Positions 1 through 5,610 are shown, numbered from the stretch's first letter. The stretch is DNA of 5,681 nucleotides from Natronomonas sp. (GCA_007135435.1 SLIW01000088.1:1-5681), one strand, 5' to 3'. Notes: a model not told the origin generated them from the sequence alone. Program-made: numbers and translations.

Positions 1-42
1 GACCGGATCATCGAGACCCGCTACATCAGCCTGAACGGGTAG
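1..42 (+). CDS. C-terminal end of an unidentified protein (partial, 13 codons)
   Basis: The reading frame that starts at base 1 gives DRIIETRYISLNG followed by TAG at 40-42. Every sense codon ends in G or C, which is the codon pattern of the confirmed genes here, and the stop is followed directly by a strong stem-loop. Both points support a real gene end entering from the left. Thirteen residues are too few to name a family. The gene runs in the same direction as the zinc-ribbon gene at 288 but is separated from it by 245 bp with repeats and a separate promoter, so an operon is unlikely. Confidence 0.6.
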   Translation, partial: DRIIETRYISLNG

Positions 43-79
43 CCGACCGGGTGGTCGGCGGCTGCGACGGCTGGTCGCA
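42..79 (+). terminator. Two tandem stem-loops just after a stop codon
   Basis: The first hairpin has arms GCCGACC (42-48) and GGTCGGC (53-59), a perfect 7-bp stem with a GGGT loop that begins on the last base of the stop codon. The second has arms TGCGAC (63-68) and GTCGCA (74-79), 6 bp with a 5-nt loop. No T-run follows, so this is not a classical archaeal U-tract terminator. A role in 3'-end formation or mRNA stability for the upstream gene is inferred from position and structure only. Confidence 0.45.
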
Positions 80-86
80 CCCCACC

Positions 87-166
87 CCGGGTAAATCCCG
101 CCTCGGGTGGACCCCGCGTCGAGTGGACCCCACTTCGAATGGACCCCGCCTCGGGCGGATCGTGCC
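87..166. repeat. Degenerate 16-bp tandem repeat, about five copies
   Basis: Five consecutive 16-nt units can be aligned at 87-102, 103-118, 119-134, 135-150 and 151-166. The three central units are closest to a consensus TCGRGTGGACCCCGCC; the outer ones have drifted. A related fragment recurs at about 183-197. The period is not a multiple of three, and translated frames show no haloarchaeal codon bias, so the array is noncoding. It lies between the end of the upstream gene and the promoter of the zinc-ribbon gene. Its function is unknown; replication slippage or a multi-site protein-binding array are both possible. Confidence 0.7.
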
Positions 167-245
167 GCGGGGAGTGCCCGGAGCGACGGATCCCGCCTCG
201 GACCACTCCCGTCGGGGACGGCGACCGCCGCGGACGGAGCCCGAG

Positions 246-263
246 CCGAACGCAGTCCTTTTG
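246..263 (+). promoter_or_regulatory. Probable archaeal promoter (BRE/TATA-like) of the zinc-ribbon gene
   Basis: A CCTTTTG box at 257-263 is centred about 27 nt upstream of the ATG at 288, the position expected for a leaderless haloarchaeal transcript. CCGAACG at 246-252 is a possible BRE-like element, set slightly far upstream. No Shine-Dalgarno sequence lies before the ATG (CCCCCGTAC precedes it). The spacing helps choose 288 as the start over in-frame codons further upstream. Confidence 0.4.
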
Positions 264-287
264 CCGCAAAGACGCGTTCCCCCGTAC

Positions 288-1070
288 ATGAGCGACGACT
301 TCGACCGCGAGGCCGAACGTGAGCGCCTCCGCGAGAAGTACGAGCGCGACAAGGCCAAGCGGGAGGCCTCCGAGCGCATGAGCGAGCTCCTCCTCCAGGG
401 GGCGACGATGACGAACCGCCACTGTCCGGAGTGCAACGCACCGATCTTCCGATACGACGGCACGGAGTTCTGTCCGACCTGTGAACGGCAGATCGTCCAC
501 GAGGACCAGGTGGACGACGGCGGACAGTCGACCGAACAGGCCGGCGAGGAGGGGATCGGGGCCGGTGACGAGCCACCCGCTGCCACGAACGGCGAGGTCG
601 GTGCGTCGGCGGAGGGTGCGGGGGACTCCCGACCTGCCGACGCTGGTGCGACCGGCGACGACGAGGCGATCGAGACCGACGCGCAAACGGACGGACGCCA
701 CCCCACCGAGGACCCCGAATCGACGGGACCCTCTGGCCACGAACCCGATGACGGAAGCGAAGACGAAGGCGAAGACGAAGACGAATACGGAGACGAAGGG
801 GTGTCGAGCGAGCGGGAGTCGGTCACGCCACGGCAGGGTGCCGACGACGTTCACGACACTGGGAGGGAGCGCGCGCCCGCCCGCGTGGACCTGCCGGCCC
901 GGACCGAGGTGGACGCGGGCGACCTCGGCGAGGCGGAGGCCGCCCTGCTTCGGGAGATAACCGCCCTGGCCCGGCGCGCCGAGGAGACCCGCGACGTCGG
1001 CCGGAAGCGGGACCTCTTCGCCGCCACCAGGGAAGCGGCGGAGGCGATGCAGGCGATCCGTCGACTCTGA
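288..1070 (+). CDS. SSSCA1/p27 (ZNRD2)-family zinc-ribbon protein, acidic
   Basis: 260 residues. Residues 1-45 form a charged helical segment (MSDDFDREAERERLREKY and onward to SELLLQGATM), followed by a zinc ribbon with CPEC at 46-49 and CPTC at 62-65. The order 'helix, LLLxGxxM, CPxC, FRYDGTEFCPTC' is the signature of the Sjogren's syndrome/scleroderma autoantigen 1 family, common in archaea; its archaeal role is not established. Residues 70-210 are a low-complexity Asp/Glu/Gly/Ser linker, with an Asp-Glu run near 158-170. Residues 213-260 form a predicted Ala/Arg/Glu-rich helix (AEAALLREITALARR onward) that could be a protein-interaction module. I chose the ATG at 288: the family's conserved N-terminus begins there, a TATA-like box sits 27 nt upstream, and the frame continuing upstream to 51 runs through the 16-bp repeat with basic, non-haloarchaeal composition. 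It is probably monocistronic. Confidence 0.9.
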   Translation: MSDDFDREAERERLREKYERDKAKREASERMSELLLQGATMTNRHCPECNAPIFRYDGTEFCPTCERQIVHEDQVDDGGQSTEQAGEEGIGAGDEPPAATNGEVGASAEGAGDSRPADAGATGDDEAIETDAQTDGRHPTEDPESTGPSGHEPDDGSEDEGEDEDEYGDEGVSSERESVTPRQGADDVHDTGRERAPARVDLPARTEVDAGDLGEAEAALLREITALARRAEETRDVGRKRDLFAATREAAEAMQAIRRL

Positions 1071-1092
1071 GGCGGCCTCGGAGGGGCTCAAG

Positions 1093-1191
1093 GACCCTGT
1101 GGGGGTCATCTAAAGACGGGGGTCGGCCACATGCGGAGCAGAACCGCAGAGCGGCCAGCACCACTGGCAGAATCGAGACCATCAGGTGGTC
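1093..1191. repeat. Three 15-nt inverted repeats with the same 5-5-5 layout
   Basis: The spacer after the zinc-ribbon gene has GACCC-N5-GGGTC at 1093-1107, GCCAG-N5-CTGGC at 1154-1168 and GACCA-N5-TGGTC at 1177-1191, each with perfect 5-base arms and a 5-base centre. The first lies 23 nt after the stop and could be a weak 3'-end hairpin, though no T-run follows. The other two may be small RNA hairpins or operator-like sites for a dimeric DNA-binding protein, since half-site centres are 10 bp apart. Composition here is less GC-rich than in the genes, and I see no credible coding sequence. Confidence 0.5.
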
Positions 1192-1253
1192 AACACCCCC
1201 GAGGACGTGTGGGTAACCAGGATGGGTGGAGGCAAAACCAGCAGACGAGCGTA

Positions 1254-1290
1254 CACCCGGGTGAGATTTGGGTCAGAGTTCGGTAAAACG
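1254..1290 (+). promoter_or_regulatory. Promoter of the 49-residue gene with an upstream perfect palindrome
   Basis: GGTAAAACG at 1282-1290 is an AT-rich box centred about 27 nt before the ATG at 1313, matching a leaderless archaeal promoter. The perfect 10-bp palindrome CACCCGGGTG at 1254-1263 lies about 50-59 nt upstream of the start, just beyond the expected BRE/TATA region, where an activator or repressor might bind. The TATA-like box is supported by spacing; the regulatory role of the palindrome is inferred. Confidence 0.55.
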
Positions 1291-1312
1291 ATTAGACCAC
1301 GCATCGCCCACG

Positions 1313-1462
1313 ATGTGTATGGAATCGGACGAGACGGCGGACGGTGAGCCCGCCACACCCGTCAGATCGCTGGCCCTGGACGACGACGTCTACGTCCTCT
1401 ACGACCCGGACAACCAGGACGCGTGGCTCCAGTCCCGGACGTCGGTCGTGCCGCCGCGGTAG
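1313..1462 (+). CDS. Small acidic haloarchaeal protein of unknown function (49 aa)
   Basis: The frame reads MCMESDETADGEPA, then LALDDDVYVLYDPDNQDAW and LQSRTSVVPPR to TAG. From residue 18 onward nearly every codon ends in G or C, unlike the flanking noncoding DNA, so it is very likely translated. The core DDVYVLYDPDNQDAWLQS looks like a conserved compact motif; I recall similar short proteins in haloarchaea but cannot name the family with certainty. There is no signal peptide, membrane segment or zinc-binding Cys pair. ATG 1313 is preferred because a TATA-like box is centred 27 nt upstream; ATG 1319 (47 aa) is an alternative, while an in-frame TTG at 1268 would put that box inside the gene. 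It converges on hef with a 121-bp gap. Confidence 0.75.
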   Translation: MCMESDETADGEPATPVRSLALDDDVYVLYDPDNQDAWLQSRTSVVPPR

Positions 1463-1583
1463 CCGCCCCCGCTGTCCCCCACACTCGCTGTTCTCCCCCC
1501 ACTCGCCACAGTCGCCGCCCCGCCTCACTCGCCGCGTTCATTTGCCCACCTCGAAAGCGCGTCCACGGCTCGCGCGCGGTCAC
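1463..1583. other. Convergent intergenic region with C-runs (G-runs on minus strand)
   Basis: This 121-bp gap lies between two converging stops. The plus strand is pyrimidine-rich with C-runs at 1466-1470, 1476-1480, 1495-1500 and 1518-1521, so the minus strand, which is the 3' flank of hef, carries four runs of at least four G separated by 5, 14 and 17 nt. The heptamer CACTCGC occurs three times (1482, 1500, 1526). No coding sequence is seen. Confidence 0.5.
1551..1576 (-). terminator. hef: Possible hairpin/T-run terminator of hef
   Basis: On the minus strand, about 8 nt after the hef stop, CGCGC-type arms (plus-strand GCGCG at 1557-1561 and CGCGC at 1571-1575) can form a 5-6 bp stem with a 9-nt loop, followed by CTTTCGA. 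The T-run is only three bases, so this is a weak candidate. Confidence 0.3.
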
Positions 1584-4403
1584 TCACCGCGAGCCGGCGT
1601 ACTCGGTCGTCGTCACCTCGCGGATGCGCTCGGCGGTCACCTCGCCGACCCCGTCGGCCTCCATCAGCGCCTCCTCGTCGGCGGTCATCACCGCCTCGAC
1701 GCTCCCGAGCTCCTCGAGCAGCGAGCGGGCCGTCACCGGGCCGACCTCGGCGATCGAGCCGACGACGTACTCCTGGCGCTCGGTCAGGGTCTTGCCGCCC
1801 TTCTCGCCGTGGACCGACACCGACCGGCCAGCGGTCTCCTGCTCGCGTCGGGCGATCACCTCGAGCAGGTCGGCGGTCTCGTCGGGGTCGGTGGTCTGCA
1901 GCACGCTGGCGCCGAAGTCCACCGCGAGCGACGCGAGGGCGCCGCGGACCGCGTTGGGGTGGACGTTCCGCGCCTCGTAGAGCCGCTCGCCCTCGATGAC
2001 GACGACCGGACGGGCGTAGTGGCGCGCGGCGGCCCCGACCTGCTCGAACATCGAGCGGTCGCCACCGACGAGCGTCTCGAGGAAGTCCTCGACGGACTTC
2101 CGCTCGACGACGACGCGGTCCGAGAGGACGTAGTCGCCCACCGCGAGCGTCTCGAGCCGGGTCTCGATCCCCTCGCGGGTCGAGAGGTCACGCGCGATAT
2201 GGGCGTCGAGCTCGCGCTGGTCGGCCACGATCTCGACCGTCTCGCCGTCGGGCTCGGGCGTGGCGGCCGCGACCGCCTCCTCGAGGTCGGCGGCGTCGTC
2301 ACCGGCGTCGTCAGAGACGTCGTCGTCACCGTTCACGACCCCGTCGCCGCCTCCGCCACCTTCGTCGCTCGCGACGTCACCGGCGAAGTCGGCGAGGCCG
2401 GCCTGTCCTCCGACCCGCCGTCTATCCGTCGGTGGGCCACTGGAGGCGTCCGATCCCGATCCACTCGTCGTCCCCTCGTCCGTCGTCCACTCGTCCGCCG
2501 AACCTTCGGCGCCCTCTCCGTCGGCCGTCCCCCCGGGACCGTCGGCGTTCGGATCGGTTGCCTCGGCAGCGTGGTCGGGATCCTCCGAACGGTCGGAGTC
2601 CTCCGCGTCCACCAAGTCTCCCGGGTCGCCAGCGTCATCGGAGGCGTCGGAATCGTCGGAGGCGTCGGAATCATCAGAATCGTCCGTGTGGGAGCCACCA
2701 TCCTCGTCGACGTCGTCACCCGCACGATCGCCACCATTGCCACCGCCGTCGCCTCCGCTGCCGCCGTCGAGATCGCCGTCGACATCAGTGTCTACCTCAC
2801 CGTCGACCTCGCCGTCGAACGCGTCGAGGCCCTGCTGTTCGGCGATCTCGGTCTGGATCTCCCCCTCCATGGTCTTCAGCTTCCGGAGCTCCCGCTCCAT
2901 CTTCTGCTCCTCGTTGCGCGAGATCCAGAAGAACGCCTCGTCGCGGGTGTCCTCGGCGAGGAGGACGACGACGCGGCCCTCACTGGCGCGGCCGGTCCGG
3001 CCCTTCCGCTGGATCGAGCGGATGCCCTTCGGGACGGGCTCGTAGAACAGCACGAGGTCGACGTCGGGGACGTCGAGGCCCTCCTCGGCGACGCTGGTCG
3101 AGACGAGCACCTCGAACTCGCCAGCCCGGAACGCCTCGAGGGTCTCCTTCTGCTCGGTCTGGGTCATCCCGTCGGAGCCCTCCTTGTCGCCCTGGCCGAC
3201 GAACCGCTCGGTCTCGAAGTGCTCGCCGAGGAACTCCGTGAGCGTCTCGGCGGTGTCGCGGGACTCGGTGAAGACGATCACCCGCTCGCCGTCCTCGATG
3301 CCGAGCGTCTGGGCCAGCAGGATGCGGGCCCGGCGGAACTTCGGATGGAGGTCGTCGAAGGCCTCCGCGCGCCGCATCGCCTCCTGGACGCGCGGCTCGG
3401 AGACGAACCGCTGGCTGGCCTTCGACGCCCCCGACGAGCGGGCGGCGTCCCGCTGCCGTTCGAAGTACCGTCGCAGCGACTCGACACTCTGGGTCTCGAC
3501 GAGCTCGACCGCCCGCCGGAGCTTCATGATCTCGGCGTGGGCGCTCATCCCCTTGTAGCCGTCACCGTCGCCGTTGTTGATGAGCTCCTGGAGCCGGCCG
3601 CGGATCCGGTTGAGCTCGGTCTGCGACAGGCTCGGGTCCGTCGAGTCGGTCACGCCCAGCTGTTTGAGCCGCTCCAGGCGGTCGGCGATGACGTCGTTGA
3701 GGGCGTCGCGGATCTCCAGGACCTCCTCGGGGAGCTCGACGCGCTCCCACTCGACCGAGGTGTGGTAGGTGTGGGGTTCGACGTCGGCGTCGTCCTCGGT
3801 CATCACCGCCACCTCCCGGAGGCCCAGGTTGTCGCAGACCGTCAGGATCTCCTCCTTGTCCCCGCCGGGCGAGGCGCTCATGCCCGTCACCAGCGGGTCG
3901 GCGGCGTCGGCGTGGTACCGCTCGGCGATGTAGTTGTAGGCGTAGTCGCCGGTCGCCCGGTGGCACTCGTCGAAGGTGAGGTGGGTGACCCCCGCGAGGG
4001 AGATCCGGTTGCCGACGAGGTCGTTCTCGACCACCTGCGGCGTGGCACAGACGACCCGGGCGTCCTCCCACAGCGAGGCGCGGTCCTCGGGACGGACGGC
4101 GCCGGTGAAGACCACCACCTCGTCGTCGGGGACCTCGAGGGCCTGCCGGTAGAAGGCGGCGTGCTGGGTGACGAGCGGTTTGGTCGGCGCCAGGAGCAGC
4201 GCCTTCCCGCCCGCGTCGGCGAGCCGGTCGGCGGTCACCAGCAGGCTCACCGCGGTCTTGCCGAGCCCCGTCGGCAGGCAGACGAGCGTGTGGTCCAGCC
4301 GAGCCGTCTCCGCCAGGCGCTGCTGGTAGCGCCGCTTCTCGAGGGCGCCGTCGACGAGGAGCGGCCCCTCGACGTACTCCGGCTCGTCCGTGGCGGTCGC
4401 CAT
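1584..4403 (-). CDS. hef: Hef: DEAH-type helicase / XPF-family structure-specific nuclease
   Basis: 939 residues, ATG at 4401-4403, TGA at 1584-1586. The helicase half shows motif I LPTGLGKT (43-50), Ia APTKPLVTQH (72-81), II DECH (145-148), III SASP (176-179), IV VIVFTESRDTAE (375-386), V TSVAEEGLDVPDVD (436-449) and VI QRKGRTGR (465-472). Residues about 220-360 fit the Hef/FANCM helical insertion. Residues 528-722 are a disordered acidic linker. The nuclease has ADQRE (727-731), GDYVLSDRVVVERKSVED with the ERKxxxD signature at 767-773, and two helix-hairpin-helix motifs (GPVTA 888-892; DGVGEVTAERI 917-927). All catalytic motifs appear intact. The family unwinds and cuts forked or stalled replication structures; in Haloferax volcanii, Hef and Hjc together are essential. 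It is longer than the 764-residue Pyrococcus furiosus enzyme, mainly through the linker. It is a single-gene unit with its own promoter, divergent from the PAP2 gene. Confidence 0.97.
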   Translation of the reverse strand: MATATDEPEYVEGPLLVDGALEKRRYQQRLAETARLDHTLVCLPTGLGKTAVSLLVTADRLADAGGKALLLAPTKPLVTQHAAFYRQALEVPDDEVVVFTGAVRPEDRASLWEDARVVCATPQVVENDLVGNRISLAGVTHLTFDECHRATGDYAYNYIAERYHADAADPLVTGMSASPGGDKEEILTVCDNLGLREVAVMTEDDADVEPHTYHTSVEWERVELPEEVLEIRDALNDVIADRLERLKQLGVTDSTDPSLSQTELNRIRGRLQELINNGDGDGYKGMSAHAEIMKLRRAVELVETQSVESLRRYFERQRDAARSSGASKASQRFVSEPRVQEAMRRAEAFDDLHPKFRRARILLAQTLGIEDGERVIVFTESRDTAETLTEFLGEHFETERFVGQGDKEGSDGMTQTEQKETLEAFRAGEFEVLVSTSVAEEGLDVPDVDLVLFYEPVPKGIRSIQRKGRTGRASEGRVVVLLAEDTRDEAFFWISRNEEQKMERELRKLKTMEGEIQTEIAEQQGLDAFDGEVDGEVDTDVDGDLDGGSGGDGGGNGGDRAGDDVDEDGGSHTDDSDDSDASDDSDASDDAGDPGDLVDAEDSDRSEDPDHAAEATDPNADGPGGTADGEGAEGSADEWTTDEGTTSGSGSDASSGPPTDRRRVGGQAGLADFAGDVASDEGGGGGDGVVNGDDDVSDDAGDDAADLEEAVAAATPEPDGETVEIVADQRELDAHIARDLSTREGIETRLETLAVGDYVLSDRVVVERKSVEDFLETLVGGDRSMFEQVGAAARHYARPVVVIEGERLYEARNVHPNAVRGALASLAVDFGASVLQTTDPDETADLLEVIARREQETAGRSVSVHGEKGGKTLTERQEYVVGSIAEVGPVTARSLLEELGSVEAVMTADEEALMEADGVGEVTAERIREVTTTEYAGSR
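2382..2405 (-). other. hef: Candidate PCNA-binding (PIP-box-like) motif in the Hef linker
   Basis: Residues 667-674 read QAGLADFA, matching the Q-x-x-hydrophobic-x-x-aromatic core of PIP boxes, with the second aromatic replaced by Ala. It is preceded by the basic RRR at 661-663 and is the only hydrophobic/basic island in an otherwise Asp/Gly/Ser-rich linker. In Thermococcus the disordered Hef linker is known to bind PCNA, so the position fits. The motif match is seen; binding is inferred. Confidence 0.45.
2641..2676 (-). repeat. hef: Tandem 18-bp repeat coding for Asp-Ser repeats in Hef linker
   Basis: Two adjacent 18-nt units at 2641-2658 and 2659-2676 differ at only two positions. They encode the DDSDASDDSDAS part of the linker, around residues 576-588. 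Eighteen is a multiple of three, so copy-number change would keep the frame. This suggests recent slippage growth of the linker. Confidence 0.7.
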
Positions 4404-4427
4404 CTACGGAGCGGTTCGTCGTTCCAG

Positions 4428-4442
4428 CGGATAAGGGTTCGG
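4428..4442 (-). promoter_or_regulatory. hef: Archaeal promoter of hef (BRE and TATA box)
   Basis: On the minus strand CCGAACCCTTATCC precedes the gene. CTTATC (plus-strand 4431-4436) is centred about 30 nt upstream of the ATG, with CGAAC directly upstream as a BRE. A transcription start about 25 nt downstream would leave a leader of only a few nucleotides. No Shine-Dalgarno sequence is present. Confidence 0.6.
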
Positions 4443-4480
4443 CCAGCGCGGTGGAAGTGAAGCCCGCCGTCCCGCGGTTT

Positions 4481-4555
4481 TCCCAGGGACTGGGATCGAT
4501 TGGCACGTGCTGATGTTGAAAGCCATCTGATACCAATCGTTCCCATTGAACGGTT
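4481..4555. promoter_or_regulatory. Palindromes in the hef/PAP2 divergent intergenic region
   Basis: Three dyads lie in a less GC-rich spacer: TCCCAG-GGA-CTGGGA at 4481-4495, the perfect 8-mer GCACGTGC at 4503-4510, and a 21-bp near-palindrome at 4535-4555 with arms AATCGTTC and GAACGGTT around CCATT (one mismatched pair). They sit between the hef promoter and the PAP2 start, so they could be operators for either gene. No coding sequence is seen in 4404-4633. The repeats are observed; regulation is inferred. Confidence 0.4.
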
Positions 4556-4619
4556 CACATCGGGGGTTGGTCGAAGCGCCTCTGCGTTGGAGACGTCGAA
4601 AGTCCCAAGCGGGACGGCC

Positions 4620-4624
4620 GGTGA
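4620..4624 (+). promoter_or_regulatory. Probable Shine-Dalgarno site of the PAP2 gene
   Basis: GGTGA at 4620-4624 matches the archaeal anti-Shine-Dalgarno complement and lies 9 nt before ATG 4634, implying a transcript with a leader, unlike the other genes here. A BRE-like CGAAA at 4597-4601 stands at the spacing for a leaderless start, but no AT-rich box follows it, so the promoter is unresolved. Confidence 0.45.
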
Positions 4625-4633
4625 GGGACCTGT

Positions 4634-5518
4634 ATGGACCGCGGTTTCGGCGAGGTCGAGCTGGCCCAGCGGCTCGTCCCCGACGGCCTCCTGCCCGTCG
4701 TCGAGCTGGCGACGCGGGCCGGCGACATCCCGACGCTCGCCGCCGTCACCGCCGGCGCGGTGCTCGTGCTCGAGCGCGACCGGGCGATCCACTACCTCGG
4801 GGTCGTTATCGGCGGGTTCTCGCTGCTTGCCGGCCTCAAGGCGGCGTTCGCACTCTCCCGGCCGCCGGTCGAGCTGCACCTCATCGAGACGGCCACGACC
4901 GGCTTCCCGAGCGGCCACGCCATGGGTGCGACGCTCGTCTTCGGCGGGCTGGCGCTCACCCTCCGGGTCGGCTCGCGGCGGGCCCGCGTCGCGGTCGCCG
5001 CCGTGCCGATCGCCGCGGCGTCGCTGTCCCGGATCGTCCTGGGCGTCCACTACCTCGTCGACGTCGCCGTCGGCATCGGGGCCGCCGTCGGTTTCCTCTG
5101 GGCGGTCGAGCGGTACGCCCAGGGCGATCCAGCCCGGTCGCTCGCCGTCGGGGCGGGGATCGGGCTCCTCGCGGTGGCCGCCGGGGTCGTCTTCGGCCCG
5201 ACGCCCCGGACCGCCTGCGCCGGCGCCGTGTGTCTCGACCGGGACGCCGCGGTCGTCGGGGCGGCGGCCCTGGGCGCGTTCGTCGCCTGGCGCGTGGCCG
5301 AGCGACGGTCGTCGCCGCCCGATCCAGCCGGTCGGCTGTTCGGCGCCACGCGGACCCGGACGGTCTCCCTGGTGGTGCTCGTCCCCCTCCTCCTCGGCGC
5401 CCTCCTCTGGGTCGGGTCGGCGCTCCTGTACGTGATCGTCGCGGCCGCGCTCGGGGCGGCGGGCCTCGTCGTGCTCGCCGGCCGGGGAGCGACCGTCCTC
5501 GACCGGTTCGTCGAGTAG
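4634..5518 (+). CDS. PAP2-family integral membrane phosphatase
   Basis: 294 residues. All three phosphatidic-acid-phosphatase type 2 motifs are intact: K69-x6-R76-P77 (KAAFALSRP), P92-S-G-H95 (FPSGHA) and S132-R133-x5-H139-x3-D143 (SRIVLGVHYLVD). Family members remove phosphate from lipid phosphates or diphosphates at the membrane; the substrate, perhaps a polyprenyl or archaeal lipid phosphate, cannot be read from sequence. About nine membrane segments are suggested (near 32-47, 54-68, 97-110, 118-131, 141-158, 170-187, 204-219, 244-260, 264-282). Arg-rich loops at 111-118, 160-168 and 220-242 would be cytoplasmic, placing the catalytic motifs on the outer face. The four segments after the catalytic core are an extra C-terminal half. 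ATG 4634 is supported by a Shine-Dalgarno match 9 nt upstream. It is divergent from hef and convergent with the gene at the right edge. Confidence 0.93.
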   Translation: MDRGFGEVELAQRLVPDGLLPVVELATRAGDIPTLAAVTAGAVLVLERDRAIHYLGVVIGGFSLLAGLKAAFALSRPPVELHLIETATTGFPSGHAMGATLVFGGLALTLRVGSRRARVAVAAVPIAAASLSRIVLGVHYLVDVAVGIGAAVGFLWAVERYAQGDPARSLAVGAGIGLLAVAAGVVFGPTPRTACAGAVCLDRDAAVVGAAALGAFVAWRVAERRSSPPDPAGRLFGATRTRTVSLVVLVPLLLGALLWVGSALLYVIVAAALGAAGLVVLAGRGATVLDRFVE

Positions 5519-5537
5519 CCGGTCCGGTCGACCGTCC

Positions 5538-5550
5538 TGGGCCTCGCCCA
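5538..5550 (+). terminator. Short hairpin after the PAP2 gene
   Basis: TGGGC-CTC-GCCCA is a perfect 5-bp stem with a 3-nt loop, 20 nt after the stop, in the gap between converging genes. A C-run rather than a T-run follows, so termination is only suggested by position. Confidence 0.25.
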
Positions 5551-5610
5551 CCCCCGATCGAGGAGATCCGACCGTGACGGCCGCGTCGCGTTACCCATCC
5601 CCCGGATCGG

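Noticed and set aside
21..1109. Minus-strand open frame (362 codons) over the zinc-ribbon gene
   Set aside because: Antisense shadow; it contains simple repeats such as FVFVFAFVF that are the reverse of the Asp-Glu codon run of the real gene.
1131..1286. 51-codon plus-strand frame beginning ATG 1131 in the spacer
   Set aside because: It uses many A-ending codons (AGA, CCA, GCA, TCA) unlike the neighbours, has a basic composition, and overlaps the inverted repeats and the promoter of the next gene.
1614..1800. Helix-hairpin-helix region as a separate small DNA-binding protein
   Set aside because: It is in frame with the XPF nuclease domain with no stop between, which is the normal Hef arrangement.
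2641..2700. Possible CRISPR-like direct repeats
   Set aside because: The repeats are adjacent 18-mers without spacers and encode Asp-Ser repeats in frame within hef.
1344..4460. A 1038-codon open frame on the plus strand, antisense to hef
   Set aside because: It mirrors the hef coding frame almost exactly. In GC-rich DNA with strong third-position bias the antisense frame stays open; the product is compositionally odd and has no recognisable domain, while hef has every expected motif.
4247..5551. Long minus-strand open frame (434 codons) across the PAP2 gene
   Set aside because: Shadow of the PAP2 gene. It crosses the hef start and promoter, and its product is a low-complexity Arg/Gly/Asp/Pro sequence, whereas the plus frame has all PAP2 motifs and clear membrane segments.
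5519..5610. Small plus-strand gene from GTG 5575
   Set aside because: The frame is short, stops near 5672, and has poor codon bias; the minus-strand frame over the same bases fits a real gene end better.
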